A stretch of DNA of 64,000 nucleotides from Zerene cesonia (lineage: Eukaryota; Arthropoda; Insecta; Lepidoptera; Pieridae): contig NC_052104.1 of assembly GCF_012273895.1 (NCBI RefSeq), positions 806,001-870,000 on the forward strand, written 5' to 3'. This document shows, one piece after another, positions 1 to 10,931 of the stretch (within the stretch, counting starts at the first letter, position 1; each line of letters begins with the position of its first letter). The translations under genes were made by a program, and so were the position numbers. The notes under the pieces are model-generated. The model did no database searches. It had not been told where the DNA came from and saw nothing but the letters and a program-made list of their open reading frames with translations.

Positions 1-1618
1 GTTTTAAACTAAATAAAGGTACTCAGAAACATACGAAATCCATTAACTTGATTTCCAATTCTTAGTGGTAGTATAGTCATATCAGTGGCATAAAATATCT
101 ACATTCAAAATGCCATCACGTATCTCATGATTTATATAAGCGCAGTATGGAATAGTATCCATATCTTAAGGGATTGAAGAATTTTTATATATAAATGCCT
201 TAGTATACCGACACAGAGCGGCCATAATGGCGGGAAAGGAAAAGTTACAAAACACCTCGGATTTTAATGGACAAACGCTGTTAACTAAAACCGCCTATAT
301 ACAACTAGAGTTAAAAAATTCTAGTAATCGTCGCTCTTAAGAGATTTCATTGCCATCAGGTACGGCGTCTAAAATTATAACGTTCCTTTATTCCTGTTAA
401 TATTGTTAATTCCGAAACTGAATACTTTTGAACAGATTTTAAACGCCATTTATTTATTATATTAATTAACCCGACGTTTCGAACACAGTGTAACGGGGAG
501 ACAAAATAATATGATGAATAAATCGCGTTTAAAATCTGTTAAAAAGTATTAAATTTCTAAATATTATACATACTCGCGTAAAATCAAACAAGGAGTCCTT
601 AATTCCATCCTTAACGGTATTCTTTTAAATTGTCACTGTTTGTGAAATATACAATTTTAGTCATGTACCTACTAAAGCTGTTTCTTCGCTTCCATAAAAT
701 ATATCAATGGGACTGTTGATGTTTCGCTAATTTTCCATTTATTTTGTTTCTTTACTCTACAGCATCGGTTTTCTCTCAGGACACATAGGACATATATACT
801 CTATGTATTGTTAGCCCACACGATGATACATAGTAGAATTAAAATTTGGCACACTTGCAATTTGGCTCCGGTTCCCGGCGAGGTTACTGAAAAAAACACT
901 TTATTTTAGCATACATTCAATTTAAAATCAATTGCCAAGGGAGATGGTTGAAAAATTATGACTTCGAGAAGTTGTTCACTATATTTTATAGCACATTGTT
1001 TTAATAGAGAGAGGGAAAGGTTTCTTGAGAAACTTGAGATGCTATGAAAATGTAACAATTGATCCTAGGATAAATCTATCTCAACTCGTATACATACATT
1101 CAATTAAAAAAAAGTACCAAATTGCTCCAGTTCGCACCGGGAAGTACCACATATTGAAGCAGCGTGAAATAGTAGCATAGAAATAGTAGCATTACTGTGT
1201 TTCGTACGCTGAGTGGGGGGACAGGTTCCAGTTTACTTTTCCTCACCGTTCCCAATCCATTCCTTCTTTCCTTATCCCTTATCCCTTAAAGCGGGCAGCG
1301 CGCTCACAGAGAATTTGTGAATGTTCATAGGCGGTGGTGATCGCTTACCATCAGGCGAAACACCAGCTCACCTGCCCGCTATGACATAAAAAAAAACAAA
1401 GAAATGCAATCACTGAAACCTTCACATAAAAATAGAAAAGAAAATATCATCATCACTACATATAACTTCCGACCTTTAACCCCGATATTATGAAATATCC
1501 ACTTAACGGAATGTGAATGTAGCGGATTCGCAACGTATGAATTCCCAGTACACCCCGCAATAATATGATACACGTCCGTATTAAACAGGAAACCAGAGCA
1601 ATAAGATTAGCAAAGAGG
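1..1618. other. Downstream flank or intron of the beat-like gene
   Basis: No supported gene. It contains one interspersed repeat copy (1119-1398). Short open frames here have the AT-biased composition of chance frames. The alternative membrane-anchor reading of the terminal exon would extend to 1456. Confidence 0.5.
1119..1398 (+). repeat. Interspersed repeat family 1 (CTTACCATCAGGCG family)
   Basis: It begins near GCTCCAGTTCGCACCGGGAA and ends with GGCGGTGGTGATCGCTTACC, ATCAGGCGAAACACC and CCGCTATGACAT followed by an A-rich tail. Related copies are at 9754-9936 (reverse), 45795-46046, 48857-48940, 56325-56640 and 58512-58556. The A-rich or simple-repeat tails suggest a retroposed LINE or SINE 3' region. 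I recognise it as a common lepidopteran repeat but cannot name the family. Confidence 0.7.
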
Positions 1619-1692
1619 TCATTGAGAGCGTGCATTATGACCTGCGGGATCATTTGCGAAGACAATTTCCTGCGGCACAGAGGGACTCTGTT
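1619..1692 (-). CDS. Weak candidate terminal exon of the beat-like gene
   Basis: A locally GC-richer patch about 450 bp downstream of the Ig2b exon. From an AG at 1694-1693 a phase-1 continuation reads QSPSVPQEIVFANDPAGHNA... and reaches TGA at 1621-1619, giving a 24-codon soluble tail. The acceptor has a poor pyrimidine tract. A competing phase-1 acceptor (CTCCTCAG, AG at 1711-1710) opens a different frame to a stop at 1456-1458. That second reading has a basic stretch and a long hydrophobic segment, as in a membrane anchor. Both joins are legal and neither can be confirmed from this sequence. The real last exon may lie beyond position 1. Confidence 0.2.
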
Positions 1693-2137
1693 CTTATATT
1701 TAGATTTTACTGAGGAGTTATTGTAGTCGGCGTTATTCACGTTGATCGTAAAAGTTGAGAGTTTAGTATTATTAAACATCGAAGAAATATTTCTATAATA
1801 TTTATTAGTCAAATATAAACTGTACTTGTACGAATTAAATGAAATTACGACCGAATTTATTGAGGAAATTTCGAAGAGGATTATAAAACTCTCTGTGTAG
1901 TCAAATATTTTGAAATGCTTGTGTCAATAACTAAACACAAATATTGCATCGTAGCCACTTAAATTGGCAAAGAATTTTACTACGATATTCGACTCGAACG
2001 TGGGTAACTAGGTAACTTCATACAATGTTTTATTGGATGAAACTAGAAGTTTTTACAACATTTACTAGCTTGATTTTACAAATCTCGACTCCTGACTAAT
2101 GTTCATCATCATCATCCATCATGAGCAGAAAACTCAC

Positions 2138-2339
2138 CTCTTTCTATCTTAGGGTCACTATTAGCAGAGTACAACGCGACGGCTGCATTGTCCCTATACA
2201 GGTCTCCCACTTTCGCCTCACACCGGAGTATGGGGGCTCCTCTCTCATAGTGCGCTGGCCAGAGGTGGACTTGCACGAATAGCTCTGATAGGAACAGTCC
2301 TTCTGGTGCAGGCTGCGCGCTGTGGAGACCTGGTGTTAC
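2138..2339 (-). CDS. beat: beat-family Ig2 exon, second half
   Basis: Minus-strand exon with acceptor TTATCAG (AG at 2341-2340) and donor AGAG|GTGAGT (GT at 2137-2136). It is 202 bp: 67 codons plus one base, phase 0 in, phase 1 out. It reads from VTPGLHSAQ through GLFLSELFVQVHLWPAHY, ERGAPILRCEAKVGDLY with the second Ig2 cysteine, to the end of the Ig fold (SANSDPKIER). The L-R-C-E-A-x-V-x-D-L-Y pattern is characteristic of the beat Ig2 F/G strands. A second AG lies inside the start, but only the upstream acceptor keeps the phase-0 frame. The C-terminal exon(s), which in this family carry a short tail, GPI signal or membrane anchor, lie downstream: either the weak candidate at 1619-1692 or beyond the window. 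Confidence 0.92.
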
Positions 2340-3901
2340 CTGATAATAGGATAGATATGGTATAATATAAATGATTACATAGATAGATTATTTCTGCAAG
2401 CCAGTACCATAATAAAAACCCGGTAAGAGACATATCCAGACTTAGTATGAAATCAATAATTAATCAGGCCTTCATTATTAAATGGGTTATAAATTAAAAT
2501 ATTTGAAACGCATTTATGCTCTATATATTTCAAAGTATAAAACAGAACGAAACATTTTAAGACATATACTTCCAACGTGCTCATTAATAAATTAAAAGAA
2601 AATAATAAATGGTTTTACGAGGCAACATTGAAATTAATTAAGATAACGCTTCAACATTTAGCGCTTTGTGAATTTATAATAACGAAATCATATTTTTGCT
2701 AAGATGTTAGGTTCCATTTGAATAGGTTAATGAAAGTCAAAACTAATTTTGGACTGGCCTTTATAATATACTTAATAGGCAGACTTTTGAGGGCTAACCT
2801 GCCTGATGCATTGATATGCCTGCCTGGAAGAGGCCTATTTTAACTCGAAAAGGTGGATACTATGGTGATATATATCACTATAATATCCAAACTTCATAAA
2901 TATATAGAAAAAATGCTATTCATGGCGATTCAATAATTTTTGTCTATAATAACAAGAAATGTAAAGAACGAACTGACATTGTGAGCCTTTCTGTAGAACG
3001 AACAATTGAATGTCCGATGTTGAGCTAAAGCGTAATTGTATGCGTGTGGCCCTCTTCCAGTGACTACAACATATTTAAATCAGTAAAGGAAGGAACAAAA
3101 ACGTTTATGAACGAAATAAAGAGCTATCGACATAACAAAATGGTGGATTTCAAATCGATTGGTTCTTTATGTTTGGTAACTAAGAATAATATTTGGTGCT
3201 ACTTGCTTGCTGCTAAATGTGATTTAATCTGTTCCATACAAATTAGCTAAAGAGCAAATGCAAAAAATGGTGACAGACGAAGAGATAGAAAGACAAACGG
3301 ACAGCGAAGTCGCAGTAAAAGGCTACGGAATGCCAAAAACTAATGTTATTCAGAAGCTTATTATCACGATCATACAAAATTATTTAAATGTTATTATATA
3401 TACTGTAACAAATCCACTCATTTTTTAGTACAAACATTGGCCTTTGAAGAAACGATTGCCCGAAAATTTGTAAATTGGCCCAATCAAATATTCTGTTTAT
3501 GGAAATAAATTGGAACATTAGGGAGGTGTACTTCGTGATTCGGGTCGAATTTGTGAATGTCTAACGTTGCTTGTTATTGTTTTAGTATTTATTGCGTTTT
3601 CGGTAAAGCTTTATGAACTTTTCGACCCGGAATAATAACTTTATTTGGTATTGAATTACGACGCATAAAGAGAATCCCGGAATAGGCCTCTGTTTATTTT
3701 AATCGTGCGAAATTGAATTATTTTCAACTTTAATAAGGTTAAACCCACTTAGGGTTTGTGCTACTGGCTGTAGGGTAGTATTTTTACGTTGGAATTTTTA
3801 ACTATTTTTTTATGTAGATACCTACTGATACTACATGTTTTCGCAGTTCAACATTTTTGTTTACATATAAATATGTAGTGGGTTAATGTCCTATATAAAG
3901 T

Positions 3902-4137
3902 ACTAGCTTTCCGCCCACGGCTTCGCCCGCGTGAAATACGGTTATATCGCTTTCATCTCCCTATTTCAACTCCTTCTACTCTTTTTTTCTCGATAAAAAG
4001 CATCCTATGTCCTTTCCCAAGTTCAGTTCTACCTTCATACCAAATTACATCAAAATTGGTTCAGTGGTTTAGGCGTGAAAGCGTAACAGACAGACAGACA
4101 GACAGAGTTACTTTCGCATTTATAATATTAGTAGGGA
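3902..4137 (-). mobile_element. Non-autonomous Helitron-like element
   Basis: On the minus strand it starts with a TCCCTACTAATATTATAAATG-type 5' end, carries a GTCT simple repeat, and ends in ...GCCGTGGGCGGAAAGCTAGT. The TC start, CTAG end and lack of terminal inverted repeats suit a Helitron. Similar copies are at 31432-31638 and 57832-57988. Confidence 0.65.
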
Positions 4138-4988
4138 TGATGTTATCACAATGTATGGGTAATTCTGGAGATATTATGACTATTACAAGTATAGATATGT
4201 ATTATGACCACTATAAGTAAGTAGTATATGACATAGCTTGTATGTTTTAACATAACAAACACAAGAATAAAATACATACACAACCTCCTTCTTTTTTGAA
4301 GTCTCTTAACACATTTGGTATTATAGTTTGCAATGAGATTGTATAACTCTAGCAAGGTCGTATTTACCCGATAAAAATGTTGCCGAACAACGAACAGATG
4401 AAATAACATAAACATAGGTAATATAAATAAAATGTATCACCAAATTAAAACTGGAGAGCGGTTTGGCCAATTTGGCAAATTTTTACGTTTTTCCTAAAGA
4501 CACAAGTAAAGTTCCTATTGAGAGAAATACGTATCACGGATGAAGCCGTGAGGGACCGGTAGTCTTCAATAAATTATACAACGAAAACATCTCAAAATTC
4601 ACGAAACTTTCTTGTTCGCGTCCACAAATCGAAATAAAATAACGCGAATATCAACCTGCATAAATTTATAATTCCCCAACAGTTTATTTGGTTCATTTGC
4701 ATTTGACGCATTCAACCAAAACTTGCATAATTGTCCCAACTAAAACTTATACCACGCTAACATTTAATTACCTCAGTTCTGCGGAAAACTAAGTCCAATT
4801 GAAGTTATTCAAAACCGTAGCTAATCGAATAAGCATGATTGCTGAAATTACAAGAAGATTGGATAACTTTGTATGGATTCTTTCATCGGGGTTTTATGAA
4901 TCAAATCTTTAATTGTATAATTATAAAGGTTATGTTTGTATGTCTATTTATATCATTATTAGCCCGTATTTGTATCCAATGTAGAGAC

Positions 4989-5175
4989 ATGGAGGTTCAG
5001 GCGATAATCCAACGTAATTGCCAAGAATGGGTTGGCTGATGACACATCGTCTAACTGTTCGGCTGTCTCCACCATTACGGTTTCCTTCGTTATTTTCCTT
5101 CACCATTTTGAGCAGTGGTGCTGTTAATAATTTTTAGACAAATTGAAAAATCAATTTATTTCATGTGTGCAGTGT
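4989..5175 (-). mobile_element. tRNA-derived SINE family 1, degenerate fragment
   Basis: Reverse-strand body of the SINE seen intact at 28304-28606: the GGTTCAGGC/ATAATCCA block, ACCGTTTTGAGCAGTGGTG-like block and the TTGAAAAATCAATTTATTTC block. The tRNA-like head is missing. Confidence 0.6.
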
Positions 5176-7464
5176 TTGAAGTGCAGTGCAGTGCAGTGTA
5201 TTTACATTCAATATTTTATTATCCTGTTAATAAATATATTTTTTTTTCGAGCTCTTATTGTTGCCATACCACAATCGCATATACAATTGCTAGCAAAAAA
5301 GCAACAGAATGCTAAATGAGATTTTATCTGCTTACTGATCCCGATGCCACTCAATAAAGAGAAATCTGATGGTAAAAGAATTTTTGAAAACGGTCCAGTT
5401 TTTTATGTAAAAGCATTACACACATACACGCAAATATATTTTGTGTTATATTTGTTTTGTATGTGTTTCGTCTCTGTTATATTAGTTTTAATTTGAATAT
5501 ATGTAAACTCTTTCATAATTATGAAATTACTAAATATAATTATATTCGCCAATGCGTAATTACCTATTTACACGATCAAGGTACACATTTATATCTAATT
5601 AATAAACATAACGGATACGGAATGATATGTTATATTCCTCCATCTTTTTCTGTCGACATTAATTTTGTAACACGTGTATGAAATATATAATTAACAAGCC
5701 AATTATGGCTCTTTTCGGGTTCAATCGATACAAGAAAGAAAGAAAGAAAATCTAAGATAAAATAATTTATTTTAAGACAGAATCAACTAAATCATCTCAA
5801 CTGACCGGACGGTACGGAGCATAAATATGCAAGGAAATTATTTAATACTGGCGATCCTAATCAGGATAATAAGATGAACTCATGAAATTATTTTATTGTC
5901 ACCGATCTTTTATAAGTATAGGTACAGTTTGAATTAAATTTGTCCGTTTCAAGTGGGTCAAATTCGATTCTAGGAGAGTTCTTTACATACAAACATACAA
6001 GTGAAACTAATAAAAGAGTGTTAACAAATATAGATGATGTGATAATAAAGATTGGAATAAAAATACTGACATAAATATATTATATAACCAATAACTGAGG
6101 ATATGAAGCCAAACCTGACACAAACAATCATATGGTATATACTATACAATTCGTAATATTGGAGAAATGATATAAAATTATTCCGTATTTTTATACCGCT
6201 TTCATTTGGGAAGCGGAATGATAAGTAGTGTTTACTGAAAACGCTATTTTAAACATATTTTCCTTATTGAATTGAGTTCCGAACCTATTTTATTTTAAAT
6301 AATATTTTATATAGGAACATACAAATAGCAGGAAGCGAGTTTGATTTATACTTAGCAGTGATTGGTAAAACGAAATATCACCTAGCCCCAAATAGTAAAA
6401 CGTCATAAGAAATATTGTATTTTAATTATATTTTGAACTTTTCATACATTGAAATGGCATTATAACAATAAATTACTAAGTACAATAATCACTGTCAGCA
6501 CAATCATGATATGATACTAATCTATTTAACTATATACCGTTAATGGATACCAGGGAGTAGATTGTGATAAAAAATCCTACTATTTGTATATACAACACTA
6601 TAAACCGCTATTAAAGTCATCCACCCAATTCATTACAATAATTTGCGAAAATTTATGACTGCTCGTTGCCACCACGTGATACTTGCAAAAACTAGCAGGT
6701 ATTTAATATAAGCGTTTATCCAAACGCTTCGTAATTACCCCTTTTCACTTTGTACAGCTTCTTTTACTAATTTACTATTAATTTTCACACGGAAACTGTT
6801 ATAGCGCGAAGTAATTACGTGCCACAGTAGTTGGGGAGTTTAAAGTTTTTCAGCACCTCGTAACGTTTATGCTCTCGGTTAATGAAATATGGAATTGCTT
6901 TGAGAAAATAAAGGAATAACAGTTACTGAGCAGCTATGTACTGTGGTCAAAAGTGTGGGGTGAATGATTCGCGAAAGAATGGAAAAAACCATCTTAATAA
7001 GTACGTACTGAACGCCCAATTTTCTTCTCTTGTAAAAGGGCAAAAACATTATTATATACATTTGAATTTGTCAATTTATGCGCAATTTTTAACTCTATTT
7101 GAATCGGTCTATGAAATCATTATTCTTGAATAGAAATACCATTTGGGATTAAGTTTCTTTGTAAGTTTACGTTTAAGACAGAATAATGTATATTTGTTTG
7201 GTAACGAGACTTTCAAAGCAAAATGCAAAGGATTGATTCATCCAGTTTATATTGCAAGGAGACAAGAGGAAAAAATCGTATCAAACGATAAGTCCTCCAT
7301 TTTGTGCAGAAAAATGTTCACTTCTCTGTATTTGTTTTTTTGTATGTGTTTCAAGCTCAAACTCAAACTTAAATATTTATTTATTCTATTAGACTTCCTA
7401 TGCAAGCAGTTTTGAATCGTCATATTACAATTCATGATATCATTCGTCATATGAGTTATAACAT

Positions 7465-7548
7465 TTACCACCGGTTCGGAAGGCAGCTTCTACAGAGAAG
7501 AGCCGCTAAGAAACTCTGTAGTAGTTGTGACTAAATTAAAAAAAAAAT
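7465..7548 (+). mobile_element. Retroposon 3' fragment with poly-A tail
   Basis: Short block (CCACCGGTTCGGAAGGCAGC, TACAGAGAAGAGCCG, AAGAAACTCTGTAGT) ending in AAATTAAAAAAAAAA. I recognise the motif as a frequent lepidopteran retroelement 3' end; the class is not determined. Confidence 0.5.
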
Positions 7549-8703
7549 GCTCTTGTGGATGATGTGATTAAGATAGTCCCAAAGCTTATAAATAGATGGT
7601 TAACTATTTTAAGAATAAGAAAGTGATGGATGATAATAATGCTTATTTTGTGAAAGTCGGCAAAAGATATAGTCTTCATAATATTGTGTTGTTTTGTATA
7701 CAGATACAAAGTTAAACCACAGATTAAATCTAGTTTCAAATGCGACAGATAGCTCAGCAAACAAGTCTGTTTTCGGATCGTAAATTCACCTAATAAATAA
7801 GTTAAGCGCTGAAAGTTTTGAATTTTGATTCTTCTATCGAGATATTTGGAGTTAGAAATCTAGGAACAGTTATAAGTCGAACCAATTTATTATCGTCCAA
7901 AAACTAATTTATTTATCTCGGAGTTTCGACGTTGTTTATGTTAAGAAAAAGTGAGAAACGTTTTATTGCAGAATAGTTTTTTAAGATTTATTGATAAACA
8001 ACACAATACAGAGAGAGACACATAAGTGTTTGGCGGTTATTTTTAAAGCAAAGCAAAATATTTATTTTATTTTTGTATAACGTGAAATTAGTAAGAATAT
8101 TTGAAATGCCTAGTGACATTACATATTACTTTTCAGCCAGCAGACTTAAGACCTCTTACATATAATCTCGATCGTACTTGAAAACTAAGAGATGTTAAGT
8201 GTACAATATTTTTAGTTAGATAAGCTAATAGGAGGCTCTTGAAGTATAACAAAAAAGTCATCAGCTTTATAACCATTTATATTTATGTTAGTTTGCCCCA
8301 TTTTAATTATTTGATAAGCCGTTTGTCCCGGCTCCGTGCGAGTTAGTTGAGTTTATTTCATTTATTTTTTTCAAATCATTACCAATATTATTCATCCGAA
8401 AGTATTTTTATTTGTTGGTTTGTACTTCGCTTCGCGTTCGCGTCGCAACGGGGTAATTAAGGTATGATTTTGGTATCTTCGAGATAGTTAGGTTAGAGGC
8501 TTTAGGCTCCTTATGGTACCAAAGAATACATTACAAACACACATGACAAGACACAAATGGTACTGAAGGCGATCTTATCGTCTACGGTGATGTCTACTAG
8601 ACAACCTTTGGTTAAGGAATCATATTCTAATAAATTCTTTTGACCACGGTAATTTAGTAAAAATAATTCGAAGACTTATAGTAAATTTAAATTATTAACT
8701 CAC

Positions 8704-8837
8704 AGGAATGTCATTTATGAAGAAAGTGAGCTCTGATGGTGGACGACTTGGACCAGACGTACAGTTTGCTCGAAGCACGTCTCCCGGCATGTAGTAGTGC
8801 TGGCTCGTGTGGACCATCGGTGATGAGGGTGGCAGAA
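8704..8837 (-). CDS. beat: beat-family Ig2 exon, first half
   Basis: Minus-strand exon with acceptor GTTTTCCAG (AG at 8839-8838) and donor CCT|GTGAGT (GT at 8703-8702). It is 134 bp: two bases completing a split codon plus 44 codons, phase 0 out. It encodes the linker (VLPPSSP) and the first part of Ig2: QHYYMPGDVLRANCTSG, with the first Ig2 cysteine and an NCT sequon, then RPPSELTFFINDIP. Beat family Ig2 domains usually carry Trp in the L-T-W-x-I-N stretch; here that position is Phe, so the Ig core Trp appears to be replaced. It lies 572 bp downstream of cassette A and is the only Ig2-like exon of this type I find, so it may serve both Ig1 cassettes. Confidence 0.92.
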
Positions 8838-9409
8838 CTGGAAAACGGACTCAGTGAAGCATATGAAAAGGATTATTATGTAATTAATTGTATAATCTTT
8901 ACATAGAATAGAAAACATAGAATTCTAAAGATACAATATTGACTTGAATTCTTTGTTGAATAAGCAAATGCTGAATTTCTATGAAATTTATCATTCCATT
9001 TTATCCAAAATTAACCAAGGAGTATCTCAAAAGGATTATCAATAAAAAAGATAATCTAAGCTACCATAGGACCTTACAATTTTTATCAGATTATATTTAA
9101 ATATTCTGTAGGAAACTATGCGGGAAATATTAAAGCTTTCCCAGTTATAAGTGTGATAGAAAGGTCATAAGTTTCGATGTGTGCAAACGACAGTAACTAG
9201 TTCCAGAATGTACTAGATACTGAATCTGTCAATATTCCGAACAGGAATCGAAATATAAAATACCTTTCATACATATACTACGAACTTGGCTTTGTGACTA
9301 GCAATTGTCAAAGATACATAGATAGGGTTACGCGTCCGTAAAATTCCATAAAACAAATCAAACCAATATATGTCTTATGTGCATGATCATAAAGATCAAT
9401 TGTACTCAC

Positions 9410-9545
9410 CAACAACATCCATAGTGTTAGAAACAATAGACGTGGCGAAGGAAGGCGCATCGGCTGTGACCTCACAACTGAAGTTACCAGAGAGCCCGAA
9501 GCTAACCCTCGTTAGTACCACTTGACTCTGATTCGATCTGGCTAA
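9410..9545 (-). CDS. beat: beat-family Ig1 exon, second half, cassette A
   Basis: Minus-strand exon between acceptor TTGTCCACAG (AG at 9547-9546) and donor G|GTGAGT (GT at 9409-9408); 136 bp, phase 0 in, phase 1 out. It completes the Ig1 domain of cassette A: SNQSQVVLTRV, LSGNFSCEV with the second Ig cysteine, APSF, and MDVV before the split codon. Sequons NQS and NFS are present. The intron to its partner exon is 6,209 bp, far longer than the 744 bp intron of cassette B, and contains two retroelement-derived repeats. Joining its terminal G to the next exon's TT makes a Val, giving the continuous DVVVLPPSSP typical of the Ig1-Ig2 linker in this family. Confidence 0.92.
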
Positions 9546-9753
9546 CTGTGGACAATATATTTATTAGTCTAGATAGTTGGTGTATTGAAGAATTACCTCG
9601 TCTAGAGGTAAATAATACGGTACATTGCATTTCTGACATTTTGCTACAATTTGGGTATTAATAAAATAAGAAAAGACACATTATGACCAGATTCAGTTGT
9701 TTATGCTTTGGCACTAGAAAGCATTGAGACATGATTTTATTCTTCATGTCAAA

Positions 9754-9936
9754 GCGGGCAACTGAGCTGGTGGTTCGCCTGATGGTAAGCGATCACCACC
9801 GTCAATGAACATTCGCAAAGGTAGTGCATCTGCGAATGCGCTGCCAGCTTTTTGGGGTAAGAGAAAAAGGAACGGATTAACAACTGGAAAGAAGGAATGG
9901 ACTGGGACGGGTGAGGAAAAGGAACGGGTGCATGTT
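9754..9936 (-). repeat. Interspersed repeat family 1, reverse copy
   Basis: Contains the reverse complement of the family's 3' block (GGTGGTTCGCCTGATGGTAA, GCGATCACCACCG) followed by its GA-rich interior (GGAAAGAAGGAATGGACTGG). Confidence 0.65.
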
Positions 9937-10031
9937 CGAGTGTATTTAATGAAATTAAGTATTTTTAGTATTATAGATACACGAGTAGATACATATAAAA
10001 TTGTGGATTTTATATAAATTATATTTCGTTT

Positions 10032-10240
10032 GACCGCCTCCTTGGTACAGTGGTTCACGCGTGAGCGTAGAACCGAGGGGTCCTAGGTTCAATTCCCGGT
10101 GGGGCGCACAAAAAAAATTTCTTGGTCTGGCAGGACACAGAAGGATGATCACCTATTTGCCGGTAAAGAAAATCGATCAGTGAAACAGATGTACATCATC
10201 TGCCCCATATCACACTAGGGGACACGGGACTTCACTTTTT
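10032..10240 (+). mobile_element. Complete tRNA-derived SINE family 2 with 13-bp target duplication
   Basis: Head resembles a tRNA: an A-box-like block (TGGTACAGTGGTTCACGCG) and a B-box-like block (GGTTCAATTCC). A SINE body follows, ending in a short T-run. It is flanked by perfect 13-bp direct repeats TTATATTTCGTTT at 10019-10031 and 10241-10253, which prove insertion by target-primed reverse transcription. Degenerate relatives occur at 54735-54860 and 57592-57720. Confidence 0.85.
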
Positions 10241-10870
10241 TTATATTTCGTTTACATACTTTATTACTATTAGAACATCACGCATTTCAAAGAACAGTAA
10301 TGACTTATTCTAAGAACGTACAACGCTATCTCATTATATTTGCATAGTATGTGATATACATAAATAAATAAGAGAATACAAATTAGAAATACTAATAAAA
10401 CACGAAAGTAATTAACATCCAACCATCATACATGTATATAAATCCAATAATAAAATCTATAAACTTCAGATTATTTGTATTGGTGACGTAAAAATCGTAT
10501 TTATATATGTAACACGCGCAATTTAAGAAATAACCATTTTGCGCAGTCACAATAACAAGTACCTAATACCCCGATTATTTTTGACAATCTGTATTTCCAA
10601 TAAAAAGCTCCAATAGCCGACCCCAAACCAGAGTTGTATAAAAATGGCGATTCAGCAATTTCAATTTGATCCTGACCATTACGAGAAGCAATAAAGGCCT
10701 AATAGCTGATTGAAAACTTCGACAATAGGCATCATTCATTACTGATTCATATTCAAGGTATACGCTATCATATTCCAGTGTATTTTACGATCGGTTGTAA
10801 GAGATCATGAAACAACACTTAATAAATAACGATCCTAGGCGCTGGTAACTGTAGAACTATAGGTGGATCG

Positions 10871-10931
10871 TAATAGATGTTACTTGCTATGAAGTATATA
10901 CATACAAATTCATAGCAAGTATCATCTATTA
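10871..10931. repeat. Intronic hairpin, 23-bp arms, 15-nt loop
   Basis: Arms 10871-10893 and 10909-10931 are reverse complements with one mismatch; the loop is 10894-10908. Pairing does not extend further out. It could be a palindromic remnant of a transposon or a small RNA precursor; see findings. Confidence 0.75.

Larger units (their letters stand above)
2340..8703 (-). other. Intron between the two Ig2 exons
   Basis: A 6.4 kb AT-rich stretch between phase-matched Ig2 exons. It holds a Helitron-like copy (3902-4137), a SINE fragment (4989-5175), a GAAA microsatellite near 5733-5750, a LINE/SINE tail fragment (7465-7548) and a short repeat near 8420-8500 shared with 58775-58835. No coding sequence seen. 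Confidence 0.7.

Noticed and set aside
5733..5750. GAAA repeat as a regulatory element
   Set aside because: Simple microsatellite; nothing else around it suggests function.
10032..10110. Possible tRNA gene (A and B boxes)
   Set aside because: Head of SINE family 2, bounded by a 13-bp target duplication.
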